A stretch of DNA of 64,000 nt from CAXBDP01 sp963974465. GTDB lineage: Bacteria > Bacteroidota > Bacteroidia > Cytophagales > Cyclobacteriaceae. The stretch lies in assembly GCA_049340005.1 (NCBI GenBank), contig JBMPIY010000002.1, one strand, 5' to 3'. The stretch's first letter is position 1, and each line of letters starts with the position of its first letter. The translations under genes and the position numbers were made by a program. Positions 52,255 through 61,170 of the stretch are shown here, in pieces. The notes under the pieces were generated by a model. It had not been told where the DNA came from and searched no databases. It saw only the letters and a list, made by a program, of their open reading frames with translations.

Positions 52255-53385
52255 TTATTTTAGGTGAGAATCATTTACAGACATCTCCCCTGCAATAGGA
52301 ATTTGTAAGCTTTTCTTCACCATTTCAATGTCCGAATATTTCCCAAATAAATACATCATTTTAGTGATAGCTGCTTCTGCGGAAATATCCATTCCGCTTA
52401 GCACTCCCATCTTTTCTAATGCACTACTCGTTTCGTATTTCCCTTGTAATACATGCCCTCCATTACATTGAGACACGTTGAAAATAATTATCCCACGGTC
52501 TATTGCCCTTTTCAAACATGCTAAGAACCAAGGATATGTAGGCGTATTGCCAGAACCAAAAGTTTCTAAAACTAAACCCTTCAATCCTTTTGTATTTAAT
52601 ACTGCATTTACAAACTCTTCATTGATTCCTGGAAATATTTTCAGCAAGGCAACATTAGAACTAATTTGATTTTGAACCCGCAATTTTGGCTTGTTTTCTA
52701 CTTGTTTTAAAGCGGAAAAATTATACTCAATTTTTATTCCTGCTTCAGCTAAATTAGGGTAATTTTCAGACTCAAAAGCATCGAAATGGGTACTTTGAAC
52801 TTTCTTTGAACGGTTGCCACGAAGCAAAATATGGTTAAAAAAAATACAAACTTCTTTTACCAATGGTTGCCCATCAGCAGTTTTTTCGGCTGAAATCTCT
52901 AAAGCTGTCGCCAAATTCTCCCTTGCATCGGTTCTTGCCATCTCAATTGGCAGCTGCGCACCCGTAAAAATCACAGGTTTGGAAAGTCCTTCGAGCATAA
53001 AACTTAATGCCGAAGCACTATATGCCATGGTATCTGTACCATGAATTATTATAAACCCATCGTAACTATCGTAATTATGATCGATAATATAAGCTATATT
53101 TTGCCAATGACTTGGCAACACATTACTTGAATCAATCGGTTCTGGAAAAGAAATTACTGTCAATCGAAGGTTTAGAAATTCTAGGGACGGGATTTTCTCG
53201 ACTACTTTACCAAAGTTAAATGGAATAAGTGAGCCATTTTCATCGTAAGACATTCCCAAAGTACCACCTGTGTAGATGATCAATATGGATCCACTATCGG
53301 CACCAATTGCTTGAGTACGAATATTTACAATCTTATAATTTAAGCCTGGTATAGCCTTTTGGCGTTTTCGGTTGTTGTCCGGCAT
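52255..53385 (-). CDS. ansA: Type I L-asparaginase
   Basis: The 376-residue protein belongs to the cytosolic asparaginase family: IYTGGTLGMSYDENGSLIPF carries the first catalytic Thr in TGGT, and FIIHGTDTMAYSASALSFML carries the second Thr-Asp-Lys system in the HGTDTM motif. It hydrolyses asparagine to aspartate and ammonia. It has no signal peptide, in keeping with type I. The ATG at 53385 overlaps the tatD end by 46 bp, longer than usual; no other good start lies between. tRNA-Ser lies downstream. Confidence 0.93.
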   Translation of the reverse strand: MPDNNRKRQKAIPGLNYKIVNIRTQAIGADSGSILIIYTGGTLGMSYDENGSLIPFNFGKVVEKIPSLEFLNLRLTVISFPEPIDSSNVLPSHWQNIAYIIDHNYDSYDGFIIIHGTDTMAYSASALSFMLEGLSKPVIFTGAQLPIEMARTDARENLATALEISAEKTADGQPLVKEVCIFFNHILLRGNRSKKVQSTHFDAFESENYPNLAEAGIKIEYNFSALKQVENKPKLRVQNQISSNVALLKIFPGINEEFVNAVLNTKGLKGLVLETFGSGNTPTYPWFLACLKRAIDRGIIIFNVSQCNGGHVLQGKYETSSALEKMGVLSGMDISAEAAITKMMYLFGKYSDIEMVKKSLQIPIAGEMSVNDSHLK

Positions 53386-54113
53386 ATTTCTTCTAAACTA
53401 CAATTGAACACTTCAGCTAACTTCTCGGCAACAAAAGCTGTGTATGCACTTTCATTCCTTTTGCCTCTATAAGGAACAGGCGCAAGGTATGGGCTATCCG
53501 TTTCCAATACTATCTTACTCAAACCAACCTCCCGCAATATTTCTGGCAAATTGGTGTTTTTAAAAGTCAGCACTCCACCAATACCGAGATAAAAGCCCAT
53601 TTCCATTATCTTTTTTGCTTGTACCGCATCACCTCCAAAGCAATGAAATACCCCATGAAAACTGTGCTTTTTCAATTCATCCTCTATCAACTCGATAGTT
53701 TCGTCTGTTGCATCTCGTGTGTGCAAAATTATGGGCTTTTGCCATTTTGCAGCCCAAGCACATTGTATCCTTAGCGCTGCTTTCTGTTGTTCGAAAAAGG
53801 TTTTATCCCAATACAAATCTATCCCGGCTTCTCCTATTGCCACAAAATCTCTTTTATGGAGCCAATTTTCCATTTCAGCTAATACTTTCTCAAAGTTTTC
53901 ATCTACATGACTGGGGTGCAGACCCATAGCTGCATGGAAAAAGATTGGATCACGCTCCTCTAATCGAAGCATTGGCTCGATAGATTCTAAGTCAATATTA
54001 GGCAAATAAATATCGGTAAGTCCTGCTTCTTTCGCACGGCCAATTACCAAATCTATGTCTTCTTGAAACTGCTTATGATATAAGTGCGAATGTGTATCTA
54101 TTATTGGATTCAT
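53340..54113 (-). CDS. TatD family metal-dependent hydrolase
   Basis: The 257-residue protein has the TatD DTHSHL metal site near the N-terminus (IIDTHSHLYHKQF), AIGEAGIDLYWDKTFFEQQK, KPIILHTRDA, GVFHCFGGDA and the late LETDSPYLAPVPYRGKRNES with the DSPYL motif. It is a TIM-barrel DNase or phosphoesterase of the amidohydrolase superfamily. It overlaps ansA. Confidence 0.93.
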   Translation of the reverse strand: MNPIIDTHSHLYHKQFQEDIDLVIGRAKEAGLTDIYLPNIDLESIEPMLRLEERDPIFFHAAMGLHPSHVDENFEKVLAEMENWLHKRDFVAIGEAGIDLYWDKTFFEQQKAALRIQCAWAAKWQKPIILHTRDATDETIELIEDELKKHSFHGVFHCFGGDAVQAKKIMEMGFYLGIGGVLTFKNTNLPEILREVGLSKIVLETDSPYLAPVPYRGKRNESAYTAFVAEKLAEVFNCSLEEICRTTTENAKRLYQA

Positions 54114-54147
54114 CAGAAAATTCTCAAATTATACAATGCTACATGCC

Positions 54148-55248
54148 TCAATATTTGCGGCCTTTCCAAACCACCGAAGTTGGCATTATATAGAAAAACA
54201 TCAAAGATAAGGATAAGCATGCCGAATAAAACTCAAATAGCCATAAACTCCACCAAGGAGTATCTACAGATATACTATTGCCTACTTTTCTGATGAAAAT
54301 AGATTGGGAGAAAATTTTGAATCCTAATATCAAAGCGGCCAATCCAAGGTTCTGAAAAGCTACAATGATAATAAATGGGAAAAATAAAGCTTGAATCAAT
54401 AAGGTAAGTACCATAATAAATGGCAGCTGCACTGCGCCAGTCATCCAGCGTTTGCGTTGGTGAAGCAGTTCACCGAGCGAGGTAATTGCATTTGTGTAGC
54501 CCGTGATTTCCATTTGCATCAGGTTAATGGTTTTACCTCCCGCTTCTACCACTTTGCGAAAAAGCTGAAAATCCTCTGTGATGCTAAATGGCAATTGATG
54601 ATAGCCGCCTGTTTGCTCGTATGCCGCTTTACTTATCAGCATATTATTACCCATACTTGTAATTGGCGTACCTAAGTCGCTCACCACTTTCACCATTCCC
54701 AACGCCAGCATCCAATCGATCCGCTGCATAGAGGCAAAAAATGAATTCCCTCGGACTACGGTCATTCCTGTAACTACATCAAAACCCTCCACAGCTTTGA
54801 CAACCATGCATTTTGTCCAAGAATTTGGCTGCACTACATCTGCATCTGTAATGAGGAAATACTCACCATTAGCTATTTGTGCCAGTTGAGCCAACACATT
54901 TGATTTACCTTTGGCAGTACCCAGCTGCGTGGTGATATTTAAAATTTTTAAGTTTGGAAAATGCCCTTTAAGTTCGTTGAGGATTTTCAAGGTATCATCT
55001 TCAGAAGCATCATTTCCTACCAAGATTTCCATCTTATCCGCAGGATAATCTTGCGCAAGCATGGACTCAATACATTGCCTGATGTTTTTCTCTTCATTCC
55101 TGGCTGCAATTAAAATGGATATTTGAGGGAATGAAGAAATTTGAGTGAAAAATTTAGTGGGATTTGATTTCCAAAGAAAAATCAAAACCAAATCCAATGT
55201 AGCGGTAATGCATACAGTGATGATGGCAAAATATAGCAAGGCAGTCAT
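54148..55248 (-). CDS. Membrane-bound family 2 glycosyltransferase (processive type)
   Basis: The 366-residue protein has one N-terminal helix, a GT-A catalytic domain with ISILIAARNEEKNIRQCIES, GNDASEDDT, the DAD motif in LITDADVVQP, TED in FSITEDFQLF and the HQRKRWMTG acceptor motif (Q-x-x-R-W), and C-terminal helices. This Q-x-x-R-W form is typical of processive GT2 enzymes that polymerise and export glycans. It is the last of six genes. It overlaps the deacetylase by 4 bp. The product sugar is unknown. Confidence 0.88.
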   Translation of the reverse strand: MTALLYFAIITVCITATLDLVLIFLWKSNPTKFFTQISSFPQISILIAARNEEKNIRQCIESMLAQDYPADKMEILVGNDASEDDTLKILNELKGHFPNLKILNITTQLGTAKGKSNVLAQLAQIANGEYFLITDADVVQPNSWTKCMVVKAVEGFDVVTGMTVVRGNSFFASMQRIDWMLALGMVKVVSDLGTPITSMGNNMLISKAAYEQTGGYHQLPFSITEDFQLFRKVVEAGGKTINLMQMEITGYTNAITSLGELLHQRKRWMTGAVQLPFIMVLTLLIQALFFPFIIIVAFQNLGLAALILGFKIFSQSIFIRKVGNSISVDTPWWSLWLFEFYSACLSLSLMFFYIMPTSVVWKGRKY

Positions 55249-55877
55249 AGCGGGAGGAATGAAAAGCCATGAGCCAAAAAATGATTGATGTAGCGTGGTA
55301 AGGCAGTTTGCAATCTTTCAGCAGCTTTTATATTATCGTGAAACACCACTATGGAACCAGCTTCACTAGCTTTAATACTTTCTGCTAGGCATTTATCGGC
55401 ACTTAAGCTAAGATCGAAATCTCCACTCAATACATCCCACATATATATGTTATAATGTGTTAGATTTTTGATTTGTGCTTTGGTGATTTTCCCATAAGGA
55501 GGGCGCATCATCAATTGCCAATCGGGTAAAAACTGCTGAATTAGCTCAGTCGTCTTTTCCACATTATCTACATACTCAGATGTACTGTGGTTCCAGCCAT
55601 TTAAGTGATTGTGGGTATGGTTTCCAATGCTATGCCCATCACTTATTATCTGTTCAAAAATGCTTGGATGTTTATTGATATTTTCTCCTACACAGAAAAA
55701 TGTAGCTTTCACTCCGGCTTTCTGAAGTGTGTCGAGCACAAAAGGTGTGAGCTCGGGAATTGGTCCATCGTCGAATGTGAGGTAAATTACTTTTTCATTT
55801 CCATTCATTCTCCAAGTTAGCGAAGGATAAATTTTCCTCAACCAAAAAGGTGTCTTATGAAAATAAGCGGGAATCAT
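55245..55877 (-). CDS. Polysaccharide deacetylase family protein
   Basis: The 210-residue protein is a small carbohydrate esterase family 4 enzyme: VIYLTFDDGPIPELTPFVLD (metal-binding Asp pair in TFDDGP), IGNHTHNHLNGWNH (the H-x-x-x-H motif) and RPPYGKITKAQIKNL, plus LSGDFDLSLSADKC later. There is no signal peptide visible. It overlaps the glycosyltransferase by 4 bp (ATGA type) and the phosphatase likewise, so it is translated with both. It probably trims acetyl groups from the glycan made by the flanking transferases. Confidence 0.9.
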   Translation of the reverse strand: MIPAYFHKTPFWLRKIYPSLTWRMNGNEKVIYLTFDDGPIPELTPFVLDTLQKAGVKATFFCVGENINKHPSIFEQIISDGHSIGNHTHNHLNGWNHSTSEYVDNVEKTTELIQQFLPDWQLMMRPPYGKITKAQIKNLTHYNIYMWDVLSGDFDLSLSADKCLAESIKASEAGSIVVFHDNIKAAERLQTALPRYINHFLAHGFSFLPL

Positions 55878-57136
55878 AATTCATCCTCTGTAGTACTCAC
55901 ACGGCATGAAAGAATGGTTAAATCATCGTGATAGGCCAAATTGCCTTTGAAAAGCTGAATTTCATGCAGCAAACCTTCATGCAATTGATCTAAACTTACC
56001 GAAGCATTTTCAGAAATATACTTTTCAATTCGCTCAATACCATACTGCTCATCATTCACATTCATGGCTTCTGTGAGGCCGTCGGTATAAGTGAAAATCA
56101 AGAAATTATCTACATTTTCAATTTTTACCGACTCGATAAATGGCAAAGGATCGAAGAATCCTAAAATAGTAGTGCCCGCTTCCAGCATCTCAGATTTCAT
56201 ATCTCCATTAATCAATATTGGTGGATTGTGCCCGGCATTTACATAGCTCAATTCCTTAGTATTTGGATCAAACAGAGCAATAAAAACAGTGATAAAATGC
56301 TCGCCTTTTGCATTTTGTTTAATCTGGAAATTGAGTTCGCGAACCATATCTTCCAAATCGATAGCTCGACGAGCCAGCGTTCTAAGCGACGCTTGAAAAT
56401 TGGACATTAAAAGAGCTGCTGGGATCCCTTTGCCTGAAACATCGGCTATGCAAATAAGAAACCTGCCGTCATCCAATGGGATATAATCATAGTAGTCGCC
56501 ACCAACTGTCTCGTGAGGCAAATAGCTCGCAAAACATTGTACAATTCCTGAGCTCGGCAAAAAATCCGGGAAGAGATAGTTCTGCACATTACGCGCAATT
56601 TCCAGTTCCTTTCGAAGTGATTCTCGCAATGCTTGTTGTATGGTTTCCTTGCGAGCCAGCTTTTTATTCTCAATGGCCACCATAATTACATTGGCAAGCG
56701 TCTGCACAAATTCCAGAATTTCCTGTGGCTTATCATTTTTTGCTCCATTGTCTTTTAACTCAATGAAGATAATTGCAAGCGGCTTTTTCTTATGAAGCAC
56801 AGGTATGGCGAATCTAAATTCTTTATCGAAACAGCTTTCTGCATCTGAATTTAATTCAGCAATTTTATCAAGCTTATCAAATCGAGCTTTGAGTTCGGTA
56901 AGATCGGGTTCATGATCCAGTCCATGCTTCACTTTGCAGTCCCAGTCCTCATTTTCATCTCGAATGCACAAGCAGAGCTTTTGGATATTCAAATTAGCCA
57001 ATAAGGTGAATTGAAATATCTTAAAAAGGTCATTTTCCGGTAAATTTTGGTTTATAGCCTGCGTAATCTCTAAAAGCGATTTAAGCTCGAGATGCACAAT
57101 TTCAATCTTCTTATTAGTACTCTGTAATATATTCAT
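55874..57136 (-). CDS. GAF and PP2C-type (SpoIIE/RsbU) phosphatase
   Basis: The 420-residue protein has an N-terminal GAF-like domain (about 15-170), a coiled linker (RKELEIARNVQNYLFPDFLP) and a SpoIIE PP2C domain (about 205-415): TVGGDYYDYIPLDDGRFLIC, ADVSGKGIPAALLMS with the two metal-binding Asp sites, and NAGHNPPILIN. Such proteins switch anti-sigma or anti-anti-sigma (STAS) partners by dephosphorylation. No STAS or anti-sigma gene is nearby. The gene sits inside a glycan operon, overlapping its neighbours by 4 bp on each side, which suggests environmental control of the operon's output. Confidence 0.9.
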   Translation of the reverse strand: MNILQSTNKKIEIVHLELKSLLEITQAINQNLPENDLFKIFQFTLLANLNIQKLCLCIRDENEDWDCKVKHGLDHEPDLTELKARFDKLDKIAELNSDAESCFDKEFRFAIPVLHKKKPLAIIFIELKDNGAKNDKPQEILEFVQTLANVIMVAIENKKLARKETIQQALRESLRKELEIARNVQNYLFPDFLPSSGIVQCFASYLPHETVGGDYYDYIPLDDGRFLICIADVSGKGIPAALLMSNFQASLRTLARRAIDLEDMVRELNFQIKQNAKGEHFITVFIALFDPNTKELSYVNAGHNPPILINGDMKSEMLEAGTTILGFFDPLPFIESVKIENVDNFLIFTYTDGLTEAMNVNDEQYGIERIEKYISENASVSLDQLHEGLLHEIQLFKGNLAYHDDLTILSCRVSTTEDEL

Positions 57137-57420
57137 CGACCGTTATGGGCAAGTAAACCTTGCTTTGTAGCTAGGTAGTGATATTTGCGAAACGCATTTT
57201 CCAAATCAATTTCTCTCGAAGGCAATTCTTCACTTTTGGCATTCATGCATTTGATCCAGTCTTTGCGAAACAATGTAATGAGTGATGTGTAAAGTCTATC
57301 TTCCGTCCAGCCCAGAGCGCGCTTCAACTCATCAAATGAAGTCACAAAATAGAGCTCATCCAACAAATCAAATTCATCGGAGGTCATATTATCGACGAAA
57401 AACTCTTCCTTTCCACTCAT
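57133..57420 (-). CDS. Small winged-helix-like protein of unknown function
   Basis: From the ATG at 57420 the product has 95 residues (MSGKEEFFVDNMTSDEFDLL). The part FDELKRALGWTEDRLYTSLITLFRKDWIKCM could form a small winged-helix DNA-binding fold. It is encoded between the phosphatase and the second glycosyltransferase, overlapping the latter's end by 32 bp and the phosphatase start by 4 bp. No family was recognised. Its placement suggests a regulator or partner of the phosphatase. Confidence 0.6.
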   Translation of the reverse strand: MSGKEEFFVDNMTSDEFDLLDELYFVTSFDELKRALGWTEDRLYTSLITLFRKDWIKCMNAKSEELPSREIDLENAFRKYHYLATKQGLLAHNGR

Positions 57421-58513
57421 ATTTCCCAAAATTAGCAAGCAATCCAAAGAAAACCACATAGAAGGAGTATATAAGTTCTAAAAGGAGAAAATTAAAAAAT
57501 TTAATACGATGGCCGAAAAACTCGGTGATGTCCTTCAGAAATAACCAATTGGTAAAAATTCTTAATACAAAAGCTGCCAATATGATATCGGTTTGTGCTT
57601 GACCAAAAAAGAGAAAAGCCAAGCTCAGTATCCAAAGAAAATGATAGACGAAAATAGAAGCTGCTAATTTGGAAGCATCTTTATTTTTGTACTGTCCCCA
57701 TTTACCAGCCCAGCGCCTTCGCTGCTGAATAAACTCACGCAAACTAGCGGGTGGATTGGTACGAACAATAGCCTCAGGATTCTTCAAGAATCTGACACCT
57801 TCGCCATCCAAAGCAAATATCTTATGCATAAGGAACTCATCATCGCCTGAAGCAATATGCTCTGTGCCTGCAAATCCTCCCGCCTGTTCAAAGCTGCTTT
57901 TGCGGTAAGCTAGATTTGCGCCATTGCACATATTGGGTGATTTCAAATGCATAGATGCCGCACCTGTTCCTACTAATGATGCGAACTCAATTATTTGAAA
58001 ATTCCTCCACACCGATTCTCCCTCATGAAATGTAACTGGTCCGCTTAGCATTTTCACCTTTTTATCAGAAAACTCCATAGCTATAGTTTGCAGCCATAAA
58101 TCATTTACTCTGCAATCGGCATCTGTGGTTAAAATAATATCACCCGTACTAACTTTGATCCCTTCAGCAATAGCTCTCTTTTTTGGACTTCCTGTTGTCG
58201 GTTCATCAAGGGGAATGAGTTTAATAAGCTGTGAAAACTGAGTAGAATAAGCCTCTACAACAGATCTACTATTATCTGTAGAGGCATCGTCAATTACCAA
58301 GACTTCGAAATTGGAATAGTTTTGCTTAAGTAAATCTTGAAGGAGCTTTTCAATATTTCCTTCCTCATTGCGCATTGGTACAATCACAGAAAATCGACTT
58401 TTCAATTCAAGGCCTGCATCTGGAAATTTGATGGGTATGTCGTGCCAAGCATTTCTCAGTTTCAATACCCAATAGGCATAAATCAAACTCGCTATTAATA
58501 TGATCCAAGCCAT
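57389..58513 (-). CDS. Membrane-bound family 2 glycosyltransferase, paralogue
   Basis: The 374-residue protein is a GT2 paralogue of the product of 54148-55248: RFSVIVPMRNEEGNIEKLLQ, VIDDASTDNSRS, TTDADCRVN, ASGDDEFLMHKI and QQRRRWAGKWGQY (Q-x-x-R-W), and a similar C-terminal membrane part. Two processive transferases with different donor loops in one operon suggest successive or heteropolymer synthesis. It has an N-terminal helix. It begins 3 bp after the flippase-like gene. Confidence 0.88.
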   Translation of the reverse strand: MAWIILIASLIYAYWVLKLRNAWHDIPIKFPDAGLELKSRFSVIVPMRNEEGNIEKLLQDLLKQNYSNFEVLVIDDASTDNSRSVVEAYSTQFSQLIKLIPLDEPTTGSPKKRAIAEGIKVSTGDIILTTDADCRVNDLWLQTIAMEFSDKKVKMLSGPVTFHEGESVWRNFQIIEFASLVGTGAASMHLKSPNMCNGANLAYRKSSFEQAGGFAGTEHIASGDDEFLMHKIFALDGEGVRFLKNPEAIVRTNPPASLREFIQQRRRWAGKWGQYKNKDASKLAASIFVYHFLWILSLAFLFFGQAQTDIILAAFVLRIFTNWLFLKDITEFFGHRIKFFNFLLLELIYSFYVVFFGLLANFGKYEWKGRVFRR

Positions 58514-58516
58514 AAA

Positions 58517-59521
58517 TTATCTGTTGGTTCTAATGGTTTTCATGCTAAATACGAAAGTGGTTCCTACAATAGTGGGTATCAAAATATTGACGATCCATAC
58601 GAACAAGCTGGCAGAGATAATGAGCAATGGATCCACGCCTGTAGTATCGAAAAATAAAAGTGCTGAGAATTCTCTCACTCCCAAATCGCTCAGAAAATTA
58701 AATGCAGGGATTACTGATTTCGCTAGAAATATAAATCCAATGCCCATGCTTAAAATCTCAATTGGCAGATCGACATTAAATAGTAGAAGTACAATTAGAA
58801 ACTGAGCAGAAAAAATCAAATAGCGAAGTAGAGAAATGGCGAGTAACTGTAGGGAATCTTTAGACGAAAAATGTGTGAGCACTTCCATAAATGAGTACCA
58901 CTTAAATTGACTCAAAAATATCCCAAGCCATGAAGAAATGTTTCCAATATAAATAATGCATAAAGGCGTAATAATAGCAAAAACAACGCACAAGAATAAA
59001 AACAGATTATCTGCTCCCGGTGTGATATTTCCTGAATTGCTGAGTAAATAAAAGAAACCTGGAAGACCAAAAATCAAGGTTATAGCCAATTGAGCACCCC
59101 GAGAAAGAAGAATTCCGCCTAAAGCCTTTTCACGATTTTTTTCTTCCATTTGCCAGATCCTGCCTGCATAGTCTCCCCAGCTATGTGGCGTGACGAAGCC
59201 CAGCGAAAGTCCGGTAAGTACTCCCTTTAGTGCCTGCCAAATACTCAATTTTTCAATCTTAGCTGCGACTACTTTCCATTTCCATGCTTCTGCTAGCCAA
59301 TTGGCGAGCATCAACAAAAGGATGAAGGCGATAATCCAAATTGAGCCACGATTAAAGACACTTTGCAGTTCGCTCCAAGTATTTTCAAATGAAACAGATT
59401 GCTCTTCTAATTTCATATAAATAAATAGCGCTACAGCAACAAGAGTGGCAATTCTGATCGCAATATTGATAAAGCGAAAAACCTTTTCTTTTCTGTACGG
59501 TGCTATCTGTTTAAATTGCAT
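58517..59521 (-). CDS. Flippase-like membrane protein (LPG synthase TM family)
   Basis: The 334-residue protein has about eight helices and belongs to the UPF0104/lysylphosphatidylglycerol-synthase TM family: NWLAEAWKWKVVAAKIEKLS, VLTGLSLGFVTPHSWGDYAGRIWQ and IFLAKSVIPAFNFLSDLGVREF. Relatives with the AglD-like name are linked to polyprenol-sugar translocation. It lies at the head of the glycan operon, 2 bp from ruvC on the other strand. The role as flippase for a glycolipid is an inference from context. Confidence 0.78.
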   Translation of the reverse strand: MQFKQIAPYRKEKVFRFINIAIRIATLVAVALFIYMKLEEQSVSFENTWSELQSVFNRGSIWIIAFILLLMLANWLAEAWKWKVVAAKIEKLSIWQALKGVLTGLSLGFVTPHSWGDYAGRIWQMEEKNREKALGGILLSRGAQLAITLIFGLPGFFYLLSNSGNITPGADNLFLFLCVVFAIITPLCIIYIGNISSWLGIFLSQFKWYSFMEVLTHFSSKDSLQLLAISLLRYLIFSAQFLIVLLLFNVDLPIEILSMGIGFIFLAKSVIPAFNFLSDLGVREFSALLFFDTTGVDPLLIISASLFVWIVNILIPTIVGTTFVFSMKTIRTNR

Positions 59522-59523
59522 CG

Positions 59524-60087
59524 ATGCAAAATAAGAATAAAGTAGGAGGAAAGATTATACTTGGGGTGGATCCTGGCACCACAGTAATGGGATACGGCAT
59601 CATCGAAGTGGAAGGTAGAGAGCTGAAATTATTACAATTCGGTGTGATTCAACTAAGTAAATACACTGTCCACGAATTGAAGCTCAAAAAGATTTTTGAA
59701 AGAATTACCAGTTTAATTGAAGAATACTTGCCCGACGAAGTCGCTCTCGAAGCGCCATTTTATGGAAAGAATGTGCAATCCATGTTGAAATTGGGCAGAG
59801 CGCAGGGAGTTGCAATGGCTGCTGCATTGGCTAGGGAAATACCAATTACAGAATATGCTCCTCGTAAAATTAAGCAGTCAGTCACTGGTAATGGTAATGC
59901 ATCCAAAGAACAAGTTGCGGCGATGCTTAAAAATATCTTCAAGTTTGATGATGCTCCCAAATTGCTTGATGCTACGGATGCTTTGGCTGTAGCAGTTTGT
60001 CATTATTATAATGGTGGTATAAAACAAAAAGGCCAGTCCACATGGAAGGCCTTTCTCAAAGATAATCCGGATCGTTTTAAGGTTTAA
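59524..60087 (+). CDS. ruvC: Crossover junction endodeoxyribonuclease RuvC
   Basis: The 187-residue protein carries the RuvC fold: ILGVDPGTTVMGYGIIEVEG with the first catalytic Asp, EYLPDEVALEAPFYGKN with the Glu, and KLLDATDALAVAVCHYY with the two C-terminal Asp residues. It resolves Holliday junctions with RuvAB, which are not here. Divergent from the flippase-like gene with 2 bp between starts; it converges on the HIT gene by 4 bp. Confidence 0.96.
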   Translation: MQNKNKVGGKIILGVDPGTTVMGYGIIEVEGRELKLLQFGVIQLSKYTVHELKLKKIFERITSLIEEYLPDEVALEAPFYGKNVQSMLKLGRAQGVAMAAALAREIPITEYAPRKIKQSVTGNGNASKEQVAAMLKNIFKFDDAPKLLDATDALAVAVCHYYNGGIKQKGQSTWKAFLKDNPDRFKV

Positions 60088-60482
60088 AACGAAATCTCTT
60101 TTCTAATTTTATCGCCAGTGGCAGCCAATTCTTCTTGGCTAGGCTTTAGTTTAGCTCTTGTAAAATTAATGTCGTTCATGGTTTGCAATGGCACCAAATG
60201 CACATGCGTGTGTGGCACTTCTAAGCCAATTACTGCAACTCCAATTCGTTTGCATGGAATTGCTTTTTTCAAGCTTTTTGCCACCTTTTTAGCAAACAGC
60301 ATCAGGCCTGTATAAGTATCATCTTCAATATCGAAAATGTAATCAACCTCCCGTTTTGGCACCACAAGCACGTGACCTTCAACCAATGGCATGATATCCA
60401 AAAAGGCAATGAAATTATCATCCTCAGCTACAATCTGCCCAGGAATTTCTCTATTGATTATTTTCGTGAATATAGATGCCAT
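60084..60482 (-). CDS. HIT family (histidine triad) hydrolase
   Basis: The 132-residue protein has the HIT-family core SIFTKIINREIPGQIVAEDD and EVPHTHVHLVPLQ, the H-x-H-x-H histidine triad that hydrolyses nucleoside phosphoramidates and related compounds. No zinc-type fusion is seen. It overlaps ruvC's 3' end by 4 bp and is upstream-linked to greA (9-bp gap), so it is probably co-transcribed with greA. Confidence 0.93.
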   Translation of the reverse strand: MASIFTKIINREIPGQIVAEDDNFIAFLDIMPLVEGHVLVVPKREVDYIFDIEDDTYTGLMLFAKKVAKSLKKAIPCKRIGVAVIGLEVPHTHVHLVPLQTMNDINFTRAKLKPSQEELAATGDKIRKEISF

Positions 60483-60491
60483 AATAGATAA

Positions 60492-60965
60492 TTAAGATAA
60501 GCTAATATCTAGAATTTCGAATTCAACTTTTCCAGCTGGGGCTTGAATCTCAGCCGTTTCACCTACTTTCTTTCCAAGCAAGCCTTTTCCAATTGGCGAC
60601 TTTACTGAAATCTTACCTGCTTTTAAATCAGCTTCTTCCTCAGAAACAAGCATATATGATACTTGCATGCCATTTTTCTTGTTCTTGATTTTAACTGTAC
60701 TCAAGACAGAAACTTTTGATGTGTCAATTTGAGATTCGTCAATCAACCTCGCATTACCTACCACTTCTTCAAGCTTAGAAATTTTCAATTCAAGTAAGCC
60801 CTGTGCGTCTTTTGCTGCATCATATTCGGCATTTTCACTCAAATCTCCCTTATCTCTAGCTTCTGCAATTTGCTTGGAGATATCTGCTCTACCTTTAGTT
60901 TTTAGAAATTGGAGTTCGTCTTTAATTTTTTTAAGACCTTCCTCTGTGTAATAAGATACTGACAT
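60492..60965 (-). CDS. greA: Transcription elongation factor GreA
   Basis: The 157-residue protein has an N-terminal coiled coil (GLKKIKDELQFLKTKGRADI, then RDKGDLSENAEYDAAKDAQG, with acidic tip) and a C-terminal FKBP-like domain (SVLSTVKIKNKKNGMQVSYM, ISVKSPIGKGLLGKKVGETA). It rescues backtracked RNA polymerase by stimulating transcript cleavage. A structured RNA lies upstream on the same strand, and a terminator-like T run separates them. Confidence 0.96.
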   Translation of the reverse strand: MSVSYYTEEGLKKIKDELQFLKTKGRADISKQIAEARDKGDLSENAEYDAAKDAQGLLELKISKLEEVVGNARLIDESQIDTSKVSVLSTVKIKNKKNGMQVSYMLVSEEEADLKAGKISVKSPIGKGLLGKKVGETAEIQAPAGKVEFEILDISLS

Positions 60966-61049
60966 AATATGTACGTATTTAAAATTTTATTGAGCCCTTG
61001 CTCTGTATTATCAAATTATATTGTGAAATCAACAGGTTACCCTTCGGCC

Positions 61050-61165
61050 TTAAAAAACAAAAGAACGGCATCCGATGGAAACCGTTTCTCGTAGGTGGGC
61101 GTTATCTGTGATTTTACGTTCTTTTATTAACTAAAGTTGTACTGGCAATCCTTTATGTTAAAAGC
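61050..61165 (-). ncRNA. Structured small RNA upstream of greA, possibly 6S-like
   Basis: On the minus strand, after a TACCTTTG promoter box, comes a stretch of about 115 nt. AAAAGAACG (61117-61125) pairs with CGTTCTTTT (61059-61067) to close a long hairpin whose interior holds CACAGATAACGCCCACC, TACGAGAAACGG and TTTCCATCGGATG, and six T follow at 61052-61057. Size, terminal stem, open interior and independent terminator would fit the 6S-Flavo class of Bacteroidota 6S RNAs, which mimic an open promoter and bind RNA polymerase. I cannot align it to the Rfam model, so the name is a hypothesis; that it is a structured RNA is more secure. An mRNA leader of greA is the alternative. Confidence 0.5.
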
Positions 61166-61170
61166 TTTTG

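Noticed and set aside
60966..61050. Riboswitch in the greA leader
   Set aside because: The leader has no pattern of a known riboswitch class that I can recognise; the structured part is better read as an independent RNA with its own promoter and T run.
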